DNA of 64,000 nucleotides, taken from NCBI RefSeq assembly GCF_002428305.1, contig NZ_DIVJ01000039.1, forward strand, positions 29,599 through 93,598, written 5' to 3'. The translations under genes were made by a program, and so were the position numbers. This document shows positions 9,226 to 18,125 of the stretch, one piece after another. Origin of the DNA: Flavobacterium sp. UBA6135 (GTDB lineage Bacteria > Bacteroidota > Bacteroidia > Flavobacteriales > Flavobacteriaceae). How positions within the stretch are numbered: position 1 is the first letter of the stretch; each line of letters starts with the position of its first letter. The notes beneath the pieces are model-generated. The model ran no database searches, was not told the DNA's origin, and saw nothing but the letters and a program-made list of their open reading frames with translations.

Positions 9226-10710
9226 TTACAGAAACCAACTTTTTACCATTTCTTTTTCAGGGATTGTATCGTTTTTATGGTAGAAATTATTGGTTTTCCC
9301 ATCATAAATATAGTCTTCGCTCCACGTTTTGTGGTTGGCTGCTACTTGTTTGATGCTTTCGCAAACTTTCTTAATCTCTTCTGACGTAGTAGTAGGATGA
9401 ATGGACATTCTGATCCAACCCGGTTTTTTAATTAAATCGCCTGAGGTAATTTGACACACCAAATCATTGGATGTTTGTTGGTCCACATGCAACAAATAAT
9501 GTCCATAAGTTCCGGCACAACTACATCCGCCACGGGTTTGAATACCAAAACGATCGTTTAGCATTTTTACACCCAAATTAAAATGCAACTCATCAATATA
9601 AAACGAAATTACACCCAATCGGTTTTGGTGTTGACCGGCTAAAATTTTAATATTTTCAATAGCCCCTAATTGTTCGAAGATATAGGCTACCAATTCATGT
9701 TCGCGTTCTAAAATATTTTGAACACCCATTTTTTCTTTTAGTTGAATGGCTAAAGCGGTTTTAATCACTTGCAGAAATCCTGGCGTTCCTCCATCTTCTC
9801 TGTCTTCAATATTGTCGATGTATTTGTGTTCACCCCAAGGATTTGTCCAGCTTACGGTTCCGCCACCCGGACAATCAGGCACATTGTTTTTATATAAATT
9901 TTGATTAAACACCAAAACGCCTGAAGTTCCAGGACCACCTAAAAACTTGTGTGGTGAAAAGAAAATGGCATCCAAATAACTTTCCGGATCTTCGGGATGC
10001 ATATCAATTTCAACATAAGGTCCGGAACAGGCAAAATCCACAAAACACACCCCGTTGTTTTGGTGCATTAACTTGGCCACCTCGTGATAAGGCGTTCTGA
10101 TTCCTGTTACATTGGAGCATGAAGTAATTGACGCAATTTTAAAAACACGGTCTTGGTATTTTTCAACTAATTTTTTTAATTCGTTACTACAAAACAACCC
10201 TTCGTCATCAGCAGGAATTACCTCCACATCGGCAATAGTTTCCAACCACGATGTTTGATTGGAATGGTGTTCCATGTGCGAAATAAAAACAATTGGTTTT
10301 AACGCATCAGGAATCGTAGTAAATTCTTTTAAATTTTCAGGAATTCGCAAACCTAAAATGCGTTGAAACTTATTCACAACACCCGTCATTCCGGTTCCGT
10401 CAGTAATTAAAACATCATTTGAATTGGCATTGACATGCTTTTTAATGATATTTCGTGCTTCGTGGTAAGCCATGGTCATCGCCGTTCCCGTAATGGTGGT
10501 TTCTGTATGTGTATTGGCTACAAAAGGCCCAAACTGATTCATCAACTTCTCTTCAATGGCACGATACAATCTTCCGCTTGCTGTCCAATCCGTGTAAATA
10601 ATTTTTTGTTTTCCGAAAGGGGAACTAAATTCTTGGTCAATTCCGATGATATTATTTCGAAATTGTTGAAAGTAAAGTTCTAATTGTGTTGCAGTTTCAT
10701 TGGTAACCAT
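9226..10710 (-). CDS. PLP-dependent class V aminotransferase family (cysteine desulfurase/selenocysteine lyase-like)
   Basis: A 494-aa fold-type I PLP enzyme. The PLP lysine lies in FFSPHKFLGGPGTSG (Lys about 254). A C-terminal cysteine loop TRGGCSCAGTYGHYLL (about 390-405) resembles the catalytic-cysteine segment of desulfurases. IDVDFACSGP and THTETTITG are typical of a longer Bacteroidota/proteobacterial subgroup of unknown substrate. The open frame continues to 10737, but those codons (MYLC) overlap the TATCTTTG -7 box, so the ATG at 10710 is chosen. No suf/isc genes are adjacent, so a role in Fe-S supply is not supported. Confidence 0.82.
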   Translation of the reverse strand: MVTNETATQLELYFQQFRNNIIGIDQEFSSPFGKQKIIYTDWTASGRLYRAIEEKLMNQFGPFVANTHTETTITGTAMTMAYHEARNIIKKHVNANSNDVLITDGTGMTGVVNKFQRILGLRIPENLKEFTTIPDALKPIVFISHMEHHSNQTSWLETIADVEVIPADDEGLFCSNELKKLVEKYQDRVFKIASITSCSNVTGIRTPYHEVAKLMHQNNGVCFVDFACSGPYVEIDMHPEDPESYLDAIFFSPHKFLGGPGTSGVLVFNQNLYKNNVPDCPGGGTVSWTNPWGEHKYIDNIEDREDGGTPGFLQVIKTALAIQLKEKMGVQNILEREHELVAYIFEQLGAIENIKILAGQHQNRLGVISFYIDELHFNLGVKMLNDRFGIQTRGGCSCAGTYGHYLLHVDQQTSNDLVCQITSGDLIKKPGWIRMSIHPTTTSEEIKKVCESIKQVAANHKTWSEDYIYDGKTNNFYHKNDTIPEKEMVKSWFL

Positions 10711-10726
10711 AACTTGAATGTTTGGG

Positions 10727-10734
10727 CAAAGATA
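10727..10734 (-). promoter_or_regulatory. -7 box of the PLP-enzyme gene
   Basis: TATCTTTG on the minus strand lies 16 bases upstream of the ATG at 10710. It overlaps the longer in-frame start at 10737, which argues against that start. Confidence 0.6.
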
Positions 10735-10810
10735 CATTAATTAAAAAAAAACGAAAGCGTTAGTTGTGTTCTATTTAAGGAAATAACAAGTTGGTTAGAA
10801 TTCGTTATAC

Positions 10811-11458
10811 CTATCTCTTTGTTTCGCTTTCTAAAGATAATTTTATAGTTTCACTTAATGGAATCTCTTTAAAAGTAAGTTGTTCTATCATTCTATCCGT
10901 AAATAAAATACCATTTAAATGGTCAATCTCATGTTGAAAAATAACGGCAGTAAAACCTTCAATAACTTCTTGTTTAAAATTCCCTTTTGCATCGAAATAA
11001 GAAATTTGTATGGTATAATTTCGATACACATCACCACGTTCATCAGGTATGGACAAACAGCCCTCTGCTCCTTTTCGAATTAAATTGGAACGCCAAACGA
11101 TTTTTGGATTCACATAATATTCAAAGGGTTCATTGGGTTTATCAAAACGTTGCACCCAAATTATATTTTTATTAATGCCTACTTGAGGAGCGGCAATTCC
11201 CACTCCGGGTCTGGCGGGATCACGCATGGCCAGATACATTCGTTTGGCTAAAACCGGAATTAGCTTGTCTTTGGGATTAATATCCGTTGAAACAGCTTTC
11301 AGAATTTTCAAATCTGCTGAATCTGTGACTTGCGTCACGCGTAACATCTCCGTTTCCGGACCGGAAAGAATCAAATCTCGTTCTACTTTTGAAAAGCTTT
11401 GCGAAAAAGCGGTCATCGAAACCAGTAAAACTACCAAAAACAAACTTACTTTTTTCAT
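10811..11458 (-). CDS. Peptide deformylase with an apparent export signal
   Basis: A 215-aa protein with all three deformylase motifs: GVGIAAPQVG (85-94), EGCLSIP (132-138, metal Cys134) and QHEIDH (175-180, metal His176/His180 and Glu177). Deformylase removes formyl groups from nascent protein N-termini and is normally cytosolic and about 165-190 aa. Here residues 1-20 form a classical SPI signal (KK, hydrophobic core VSLFLVVLLVSMTAF, then SQ). A linker of about 45 residues follows before the catalytic domain. The gene begins 4 bases after glmM and is probably co-transcribed. It may be a second, exported deformylase-like enzyme; the housekeeping def is not in this window. Confidence 0.85.
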   Translation of the reverse strand: MKKVSLFLVVLLVSMTAFSQSFSKVERDLILSGPETEMLRVTQVTDSADLKILKAVSTDINPKDKLIPVLAKRMYLAMRDPARPGVGIAAPQVGINKNIIWVQRFDKPNEPFEYYVNPKIVWRSNLIRKGAEGCLSIPDERGDVYRNYTIQISYFDAKGNFKQEVIEGFTAVIFQHEIDHLNGILFTDRMIEQLTFKEIPLSETIKLSLESETKR

Positions 11459-11462
11459 CCTA

Positions 11463-12872
11463 TTATGTGTTTACAATTGCTTCAATTTCTTGAATAATTC
11501 GCAATGCCAGAGCATCGGCATCATGTTGTGTTGGTGCTTCCGTATAAATACGAATGATCGGTTCTGTATTTGATTTTCGCAAATGCACCCATTCTGACGG
11601 GAAATCTATTTTTACGCCATCAATCGTACTAATTTTCTCGTGAGCATATTTTTTTGAAATGGTTTCTAAAATCGCATCCACATCGATTTGCGGCGTCAAT
11701 TCAATTTTGTTTTTGCTCATATAATACTGCGGATAGGAAGCTCTCAATTCTGCAACTGTCACATCCAAAGCAGCCAAATGTGTTAAAAATAAAGCGACAC
11801 CAACGAGACTGTCTCTTCCGTAATGCGATTCCGGATAAATGATACCGCCATTACCTTCACCACCGATGATGGCATTGGTCGCTTTCATTAACTCCACTAC
11901 GTTTACTTCGCCAACCGCACTGGCTTGATAGTTTCCGTTGTGTTTTAACGTGATATCTCTTAAGGCTCTTGACGAAGACAAATTAGAAACCGTATTTCCG
12001 GGTGTTTTACTCAATACATAATCGGCACAAGCCACTAAGGTATATTCTTCGCCAAACATTTCCCCGTCGTTGGAAATAAATGCCAAACGATCTACGTCAG
12101 GATCCACCACAATTCCGAAATCGGCTTTTTCGGCTACCACTAATTCACAAATGTCTCCCAGATGTTCTTTTAAAGGTTCCGGATTGTGCGGAAAATGTCC
12201 GTTGGGTTCGCAGTATAACTTAACGACCTCAACACCCATTTGTTCTAATAATTTTGGGATGATTACACCTCCTGAAGAATTCACACCATCAACCACCACT
12301 TTAAATTTTCTTTTGGCAACTGCTTCTACATCAACCAAAGGTAAATTCAACACCTCATCGATATGAATATCCATATAAGCATCATTTTCAGTAATGGTTC
12401 CTAAATCATCTACTGCTGAAAACTCAAAAGCTTCCGCTTCGGCTATTTCTAAAATTTTTGCTCCTTCAGCTCCATTTAAAAACTCCCCTTTTTCATTTAA
12501 TAATTTCAAGGCATTCCACTGTTTTGGATTGTGAGAAGCAGTAAGGATAATTCCACCGTCGGCATTTTCTAAAGGAACAGCAATTTCTACCGTTGGCGTT
12601 GTAGACAATCCCAAATCAATCACATCAATTCCTAAACCTACCAAGGTATTCAACACCAAATTGTGAATCATTGGGCCTGAAATTCGGGCATCGCGACCAA
12701 TTACTACTTTTAGTTTCGAGTTCCGTCCAGAAGTTTCGGGAGCAGGTTGCGAATTTTTTAAAAAAGTGCCATACGCTGAAGCAAATTTAACGGCATCCAC
12801 CGGGGTTAAATTATCGCCTACTTTACCGCCAATGGTTCCACGAATTCCTGAAATTGATTTTATAAGTGTCAT
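11463..12872 (-). CDS. glmM: Phosphoglucosamine mutase
   Basis: A 469-aa alpha-D-phosphohexomutase. It has the phosphoserine loop ILTASHNPKQWNALK (about 108-122), the metal-binding loop VVDPDVDRLAF (about 255-265), the sugar-binding GEGNGGIIYP loop (about 335-344) and a C-terminal RKSNTEPIIRIYTE phosphate-binding segment. The N-terminal SISGIRGTIGG is typical of Bacteroidota GlmM, which converts glucosamine-6-P to glucosamine-1-P for UDP-GlcNAc synthesis. It heads a probable glmM-deformylase transcript with a TATCTTTG box at 12916-12923. Confidence 0.9.
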   Translation of the reverse strand: MTLIKSISGIRGTIGGKVGDNLTPVDAVKFASAYGTFLKNSQPAPETSGRNSKLKVVIGRDARISGPMIHNLVLNTLVGLGIDVIDLGLSTTPTVEIAVPLENADGGIILTASHNPKQWNALKLLNEKGEFLNGAEGAKILEIAEAEAFEFSAVDDLGTITENDAYMDIHIDEVLNLPLVDVEAVAKRKFKVVVDGVNSSGGVIIPKLLEQMGVEVVKLYCEPNGHFPHNPEPLKEHLGDICELVVAEKADFGIVVDPDVDRLAFISNDGEMFGEEYTLVACADYVLSKTPGNTVSNLSSSRALRDITLKHNGNYQASAVGEVNVVELMKATNAIIGGEGNGGIIYPESHYGRDSLVGVALFLTHLAALDVTVAELRASYPQYYMSKNKIELTPQIDVDAILETISKKYAHEKISTIDGVKIDFPSEWVHLRKSNTEPIIRIYTEAPTQHDADALALRIIQEIEAIVNT

Positions 12873-12915
12873 TATGAATCTGATTATATTTTATACAATT
12901 TAAAAACTAAAGAAG

Positions 12916-12923
12916 CAAAGATA
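12916..12923 (-). promoter_or_regulatory. -7 box of glmM
   Basis: TATCTTTG on the minus strand lies 43 bases upstream of the glmM ATG, within the divergent glmM/DUF479 gap. No clear -33 element is seen. Confidence 0.5.
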
Positions 12924-12991
12924 AAGAATTGCCATTTTGTAAAACTGATTAAAAATTCAAAATTTAAATTATTAATTCTTAATTTAGGCAA

Positions 12992-13576
12992 ATGAATTTT
13001 CTGGCACATATCTTTCTCTCCGGTGAAAACGATTTTATTAAAATCGGTAATTTCATGGCAGACGGCATTCGTGGCAATGATTATCTGGAATTTCACCCTG
13101 ATATTCAAAAAGGAATTATTTTGCATCGGGCCATTGATACCTTTACAGATGCTCATCCTATTTTCAGAAAAAGCAAGCATCGTTTACACGAGAAATACGG
13201 TCACTATTCCGGTGTGATTATCGATATTTTTTATGACCATTTTTTGGCTAAAAATTGGTCCGATTATTCCAACGAAAGTTTAGAAGCTGTAGCCGCCAAT
13301 TTTTATGAACTTTTGAAATCCAATTATGACACTTTAACCGAACGCACCAAAAACATGATGCCGTATATGATTGCCCGAAACTGGTTTGTAAGTTATGCTT
13401 CCATTGAAGGATTATCCATGATTTTATTTCAAATGGATCATCGCACTAAAAATAGAGTTGCCATGCATGAATCGATAGTAGAACTCAAAGAATTTTACTC
13501 AGAATTTGAAGATGAATTTACTCGCTTTTTTGAAGAAATTCGATTACATTGCAATGAAAAATTAGCCGCTTTATGA
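12992..13576 (+). CDS. DUF479 / acyl carrier protein phosphodiesterase-like protein
   Basis: A 194-aa all-helical HD-like protein. It matches the AcpH/DUF479 family with MNFLAHIFLSG at the start, GNFMADGIRG, GIILHRAIDTFTDAHP and IIDIFYDHFLAKNW. These contain the metal-binding Asp/His residues. The E. coli homologue removes phosphopantetheine from ACP, but most homologues are untested. It overlaps the downstream ggt by four bases (ATGA), so the two are translationally coupled. Confidence 0.85.
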   Translation: MNFLAHIFLSGENDFIKIGNFMADGIRGNDYLEFHPDIQKGIILHRAIDTFTDAHPIFRKSKHRLHEKYGHYSGVIIDIFYDHFLAKNWSDYSNESLEAVAANFYELLKSNYDTLTERTKNMMPYMIARNWFVSYASIEGLSMILFQMDHRTKNRVAMHESIVELKEFYSEFEDEFTRFFEEIRLHCNEKLAAL

Positions 13577-15258
13577 AAAAATGCTTGTTGTTTTTATTTT
13601 TTGTTTTCTTAAGCTGTAAAACAGAAAAGAATACTGTTGAGCCAACAGGTTTAGTTACTTCAAAAGCCATGGTCGTTTCGGCTCGTGAAGAAGCTTCTCA
13701 AATTGGCGTTCAGATTATGAAACAAGGAGGCAACGCCTTTGATGCGATGATTGCCACGGAATTGGCCTTAGCAGTTTCTTATCCCTATGCCGGAAATATT
13801 GGCGGTGGCGGCTTTATGGTGTATCGAAAATTCAATGGTGAAACGGGGAGTTTAGATTATCGAGAGAAAGCTCCTATGGCGGCAACAAAATACATGTATT
13901 TGGATGAAAAAGGAGAGGTAATCAAAGGATTAAGTACAGAAACCGGTTTGGCCGTTGGCGTTCCGGGTACGATAGCCGGTGTTTTTGAGGTGCATAAAAA
14001 ATATGGCACTTTATCCATGGAAACCATTCTGAAACCGGTTATTGCTTTAGCCCGAAAAGGCGTTGTGGTTACAAAAAAACAAGAAGAGCGATTACAGAAA
14101 TACAGACCCTCCATTATCAAAGCGAATGGGCCTGAAACTTTATTTTCGCAACCTTTCAAAACTAATGACACCATTAAATATGAAGCCTTAGCCCATACGT
14201 TGGAACGCATAGCTAAAAACGGACGGGATGAATTTTATAAAGGAGAAACAGCTCAAAAGTTGGTTGCTTATTTGCAATCCAAAGGCAGCATTATTACCAT
14301 AGAAGATTTGTCTTTGTATGAAGCCAAATGGCGTAATCCGATTGTGACCGGTTATCGGGATTATAAAATTATTTCAATGGCACCACCAAGTAGTGGCGGT
14401 ATCACTTTAGGTCAGATTTTAAAAATGATAGAACCTTATGATTTAAAAGAAATGGGCCATAATTCAGAAAGCTACATTCAAGTTTTGGTAGAAGCCGAAC
14501 GACGAGCTTATGCGGATAGAAACCATTTTTTGGGTGACCCTGATTTTGTGAAAATACCGACCCAAGAACTTTTGGATGCTACCTATTTGAAAGAACGAAT
14601 GGCTACATTCTCCTTTGAAAAAGCTACAAAATCCGAAAAAATTTCAAACGGAACCATTGTTTTTTCTGAAAGCACAGAAACGACACATTATTCGATTGTA
14701 GATTCGTTTGGCAATGCCGTTTCGGCAACAACTACTATCAATGATGCTTACGGTTCGAAATTGTATTGTGATGAATTGGGCTTTTTTTTAAATAATGAAA
14801 TGGATGATTTTTCAGCCAAACAAGGTGTACCTAATATGTTTGGTTTGGTAGGATCTGATGCCAACAGCATCGCTCCACAAAAAAGAATGTTGAGTTCTAT
14901 GACACCCACTATTGTTGAAAAAAACGGACAATTGTTTATGGTGGTAGGAACACCAGGAGGTTCAACAATTATCACTTCGGTATTGCAAACGATTTTAAAT
15001 GTTATAGAATTTGATATGAGTATGCAAGAAGCTGTTGATGCACCTCGTTTTCATCACCAATGGTTACCTGATGAAGTGGTTTTTGAACCTGAAAATTTTC
15101 AGAAAGAAATTCTCAAAAATTTAAAGTCAAAATCGTATAAAGTTAATCAAAAACAGACACCAATTCTTGGAAAAGTTGATGCCATTTTAGTTTTACCCGA
15201 TAAGAAACTGGAAGGTGGAGCAGATTCCAGAGGTGATGATAAAGCTGTTGGATTTTAA
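13573..15258 (+). CDS. ggt: Gamma-glutamyltransferase, lipoprotein form
   Basis: A 561-aa N-terminal nucleophile hydrolase. It has a lipoprotein signal (FVFLSC, Cys about 16) instead of the usual SPI signal, so it is probably membrane-anchored in the periplasm. The autocleavage and nucleophile threonine lies in ETTHYSIVD (Thr370). The N-terminal EEASQIGVQIMKQGGNAFDAM, GGGGFMVYR and the C-terminal VVGTPGGSTIITSV glycine loop are all family hallmarks. It cleaves gamma-glutamyl bonds in glutathione and related peptides. It is coupled to the upstream DUF479 gene by an ATGA overlap. Confidence 0.94.
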   Translation: MKKCLLFLFFVFLSCKTEKNTVEPTGLVTSKAMVVSAREEASQIGVQIMKQGGNAFDAMIATELALAVSYPYAGNIGGGGFMVYRKFNGETGSLDYREKAPMAATKYMYLDEKGEVIKGLSTETGLAVGVPGTIAGVFEVHKKYGTLSMETILKPVIALARKGVVVTKKQEERLQKYRPSIIKANGPETLFSQPFKTNDTIKYEALAHTLERIAKNGRDEFYKGETAQKLVAYLQSKGSIITIEDLSLYEAKWRNPIVTGYRDYKIISMAPPSSGGITLGQILKMIEPYDLKEMGHNSESYIQVLVEAERRAYADRNHFLGDPDFVKIPTQELLDATYLKERMATFSFEKATKSEKISNGTIVFSESTETTHYSIVDSFGNAVSATTTINDAYGSKLYCDELGFFLNNEMDDFSAKQGVPNMFGLVGSDANSIAPQKRMLSSMTPTIVEKNGQLFMVVGTPGGSTIITSVLQTILNVIEFDMSMQEAVDAPRFHHQWLPDEVVFEPENFQKEILKNLKSKSYKVNQKQTPILGKVDAILVLPDKKLEGGADSRGDDKAVGF

Positions 15259-15266
15259 ATAAATTC

Positions 15267-15274
15267 TATCTTTA
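15267..15274 (+). promoter_or_regulatory. -7 box of the ClC gene
   Basis: TATCTTTA, a one-base variant of TAnnTTTG, lies 18 bases upstream of the ClC ATG and just after the ggt stop. Confidence 0.4.
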
Positions 15275-15292
15275 CTTTTTTAAAGAACTTTT

Positions 15293-17110
15293 ATGTCTAA
15301 CCCAAAAAAATCAGGTCTGAAAAATTTCATTCGGAAAAACTTTCGAAGGTTGGAAGGGTTTGTCTTTTATTTAAAAACATTTCTTTCTCCGAGACAGTTT
15401 ATTTATTTGGCTTGTTTTTTAGTGGGTATTTCTTCTGCGTTGGCGGTTATCCTTTTAAAAACATTTGCCCATTGGGTTTATGTTTTTGCTCAATATATTG
15501 ATTCCATTTTGCATTTGCCTTACAGTAATAGTACGCTTCCCATTATTGGAATTGTATTGACTGCTTTTGTGATCAAAAAATTTTTAGGCGGATCCATTGA
15601 GAAAGGTACTTCTCAAATTATGTATGCTGTGGCCAAAAAATCGGGTATCATGCCACGAAAGCAAATGTATGCACAAATCATTACCAGTTCGTTAACTGTA
15701 GGTATGGGAGGTTCGGCAGGTTTAGAATCTCCAATTACCATAACGGGAGCGGCTTTTGGGAGTAATTTTGCTCAGAATTACCGCTTGAGTTATAAAGACA
15801 GAACGTTGCTTTTGGCTTGTGGTGTTGCCGCCGGAATTGCAGCTGCTTTCAATGCTCCCATAGCCGGTGTTTTGTTTGCTATTGAAGTGGTATTAATGGA
15901 TGTTAGTATTACCGCATTTATACCTATTATGATTTCATCTGCCACAGGTGCTATTGTTTCAGCTGTTCTTTTGAGAGAAGATATATTGCTTACGTTTAGT
16001 CGACAGATCGAGTTTGATTACCACAATCTACCTTTTTATATATTGCTTGGGGTTATGTCGGGTTTTGTATCCATAAATTATGCCCGAACTTTTCGAAAAA
16101 TTGAGCATTATTTTGAGAAGATGAAAATGGGTCCCATCCGAAAAGCGTTATTTGGTGCAAGTATGTTAGCGGTGTTGATTTTCTTTTTTCCAACGCTGTT
16201 TGGTGAAGGATATTCCAGTATTAAAATACTTTCCTCATTGCACCCCGAGCAGATTTTAGACAATACGGTTTTACAAAATTTCAAAGACAATACATGGATA
16301 TTATTACTCTTTGTTGGAGCTACCATGTTAATTAAAGTTTATGCCACCAGTATCACATTAGGTAGTGGCGGTAACGGCGGTAATTTTGCTCCTTCCCTAT
16401 TTGTGGGCTCCTATTTGGGATTTTTTGTGGCTTCTTTTGTCAATATGTTTGACTATTTTAAATTACCTGTTTCTAATTTTACTATGGTTGGCATGGCCGG
16501 GATACTAAGTGGCTTGTTTCATGCACCGTTGACGGCTATTTTCTTAATTGCAGAAATCACCAGCGGCTACAGTTTGATGATTCCTTTGATGCTTGTTTCA
16601 TCAATCAGTTTTGCTATTTCTAAACGATATGAACCCCATTCTTTTGACATTAAAAACTTAGCAGATAAAGGCGATGTTTTTACAGACGATCGCGATCGGA
16701 ATATTTTATCCGGAATTGCTGTTTCCCGATTGATACAAAGTCCGATTCAAACCTTGACATTGCAACCTTCATTAGAAGAATTGACCTCAAAAATTGCAGG
16801 CTACAACCAAATGCTTTTTCCTGTTGTTGATGCTAAAAATCATTTGTTGGGCATTATTGAATTTGATGAAATAAAGACACATCTTTTTAATCCTTACAAC
16901 GTAAAATTCACAACAATCAAAGACGTGATGCGAGCTCCAAAAGAAATTATAGCCTATGATGAAACAGCAGAAACCATTATGGAAAAATTTGAAAATTCAA
17001 AAACAGACTATTTACCGGTAGTTAAAAATAAAGAAGTAATAGGTATCATTTCCAAAAATGCATTGCTTGAAGCGTATCGCGAAAAACTGAAAAACATTAT
17101 AATTGAATAA
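15293..17110 (+). CDS. ClC-type chloride channel/antiporter with C-terminal CBS pair
   Basis: A 605-aa polytopic protein. It carries the ClC gating motif as GGSAGLESP (about 139-147), retaining the glutamate that corresponds to the external gate. NAPIAGVLFAIEVV carries the likely internal proton glutamate, and GSGGNGGNFAPSLFVG fits the second anion motif. Two CBS domains occupy about 480-600 (SRLIQSPIQTL and VMRAPKEIIAYDET). The two retained glutamates suggest an H+/Cl- exchanger rather than a channel, but this is inference. A Fic gene follows under its own promoter. Confidence 0.92.
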   Translation: MSNPKKSGLKNFIRKNFRRLEGFVFYLKTFLSPRQFIYLACFLVGISSALAVILLKTFAHWVYVFAQYIDSILHLPYSNSTLPIIGIVLTAFVIKKFLGGSIEKGTSQIMYAVAKKSGIMPRKQMYAQIITSSLTVGMGGSAGLESPITITGAAFGSNFAQNYRLSYKDRTLLLACGVAAGIAAAFNAPIAGVLFAIEVVLMDVSITAFIPIMISSATGAIVSAVLLREDILLTFSRQIEFDYHNLPFYILLGVMSGFVSINYARTFRKIEHYFEKMKMGPIRKALFGASMLAVLIFFFPTLFGEGYSSIKILSSLHPEQILDNTVLQNFKDNTWILLLFVGATMLIKVYATSITLGSGGNGGNFAPSLFVGSYLGFFVASFVNMFDYFKLPVSNFTMVGMAGILSGLFHAPLTAIFLIAEITSGYSLMIPLMLVSSISFAISKRYEPHSFDIKNLADKGDVFTDDRDRNILSGIAVSRLIQSPIQTLTLQPSLEELTSKIAGYNQMLFPVVDAKNHLLGIIEFDEIKTHLFNPYNVKFTTIKDVMRAPKEIIAYDETAETIMEKFENSKTDYLPVVKNKEVIGIISKNALLEAYREKLKNIIIE

Positions 17111-17116
17111 TATCTT

Positions 17117-17153
17117 ATTATCGGATAATAAATTTTTTATTCCAACCGATAAT
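17117..17153. promoter_or_regulatory. Palindromic operator candidate upstream of the Fic gene
   Basis: Perfect 8-bp arms ATTATCGG (17117-17124) and CCGATAAT (17146-17153) flank a 21-base AT-rich centre. Inside it, ATAATAAA and TTTATT extend the symmetry imperfectly. The right arm ends 4 bases before the Fic -7 box, so a bound protein would cover the -33 region. The T-run sits in the loop rather than after the stem, which argues against an intrinsic terminator for the upstream ClC gene. Confidence 0.5.
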
Positions 17154-17156
17154 TAG

Positions 17157-17164
17157 TATCTTTG
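17157..17164 (+). promoter_or_regulatory. -7 box of the Fic gene
   Basis: TATCTTTG matches the consensus and ends only 7 bases before the Fic ATG, predicting a leader of a few bases at most. Confidence 0.6.
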
Positions 17165-17171
17165 TGGGGTT

Positions 17172-18125
17172 ATGAGGAAAATAGATACCTCTTATAGGAT
17201 TGAATTTCAATCAACTTTTGAACGATTGTATGATAAACTGGCGGTTTTAAAACAAAGCAGACCGCTACCGGCTATTGCTTTGCGAAAAATCAAGGAATCA
17301 TTAACGATTGAGTGGACCTATAATTCTAACAGTATCGAAGGGAATACCTTGACACTGCGAGAAACACAGATGTTACTTCAAGAAGGAATCACTGTAAAAG
17401 GAAAATCACTTCGGGAACATTTTGAAGCAAAAAATCACGAAAAGGCGATTGATTATTTGTATACGTTGGTTGATGAAAAGTATGCTTTGCGAAGTATTGA
17501 TATTTTAAGTTTACACGGATTGGTACTCCGTATGATTGAAGATGATTTTGCAGGAAGAATTCGCAATGGAGGTGTTCGTATTACCGGAGCCAATTTTGTT
17601 CCTCCTAACGCCAATAAAGTCTCTGATTTGCTGGATGAGTTAATTGATTTTATCAATACCAATCCGCTTGAATTGAATGATATTGAATTAGCCACTGTAT
17701 TTCATCACAAACTCGTTTGGATTCATCCTTTTTTTGATGGTAATGGAAGAACCGTTCGTTTAGCAATGAATTTATTATTGATGCGAAAAGGATTTCCGCC
17801 CGCCATCATTTTAAAAAATGACCGAAAGAAATATTATGAAGCACTCAATCAAGCCAATCAGGGCAATTATCAAAAATTGATTCTGTTAATGAGTCAGGCT
17901 TTGGAACGCACTTTAAATATTTACATCAGTTCCTTACCTGACAATGATTATGATTTTCAGGAAATTTCCAATATTGTTAATGAACCGGATTCGCCATACG
18001 GTCAAGAATACATCAGTTTATTGGCCCGACAAGGAAAAATTGATGCTCATAAGGAAGGAAGAAATTGGTTCACCACAAAAAAAGCGATTGAGGATTATAT
18101 GGCGAATAGGAAAAGGAAAAAATAG
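17172..18125 (+). CDS. Fic family protein with N-terminal inhibitory helix and C-terminal HTH-like domain
   Basis: A 317-aa class II-like Fic protein. The catalytic motif HPFFDGNGRTVR starts at His185. An inhibitory motif of the form SxxxEG is at about 52-57 (SNSIEG, Glu56), which in family members blocks ATP binding by contacting the second motif arginine. The C-terminal 60 residues (GQEYISLLARQGKIDAHKEG, then WFTTKKAIEDYM) look like an excisionase/MerR-like DNA-binding fold. Fic enzymes AMPylate target proteins; the target here is unknown. A palindrome and a very short leader precede the gene. No antitoxin gene is adjacent. Confidence 0.9.
   Translation: MRKIDTSYRIEFQSTFERLYDKLAVLKQSRPLPAIALRKIKESLTIEWTYNSNSIEGNTLTLRETQMLLQEGITVKGKSLREHFEAKNHEKAIDYLYTLVDEKYALRSIDILSLHGLVLRMIEDDFAGRIRNGGVRITGANFVPPNANKVSDLLDELIDFINTNPLELNDIELATVFHHKLVWIHPFFDGNGRTVRLAMNLLLMRKGFPPAIILKNDRKKYYEALNQANQGNYQKLILLMSQALERTLNIYISSLPDNDYDFQEISNIVNEPDSPYGQEYISLLARQGKIDAHKEGRNWFTTKKAIEDYMANRKRKK

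Noticed and set aside
11226..11573. 115-codon plus-strand frame across deformylase and glmM ends
   Set aside because: Antisense to two conserved genes, with no domain.
12884..13180. 98-codon open frame on the minus strand over the DUF479 start
   Set aside because: It is antisense to the DUF479 gene and crosses the glmM promoter region; no protein features.
17172..18125. Fic gene as part of a toxin-antitoxin pair
   Set aside because: The inhibitory SxxxEG helix is inside the Fic protein and no small partner gene lies next to it.
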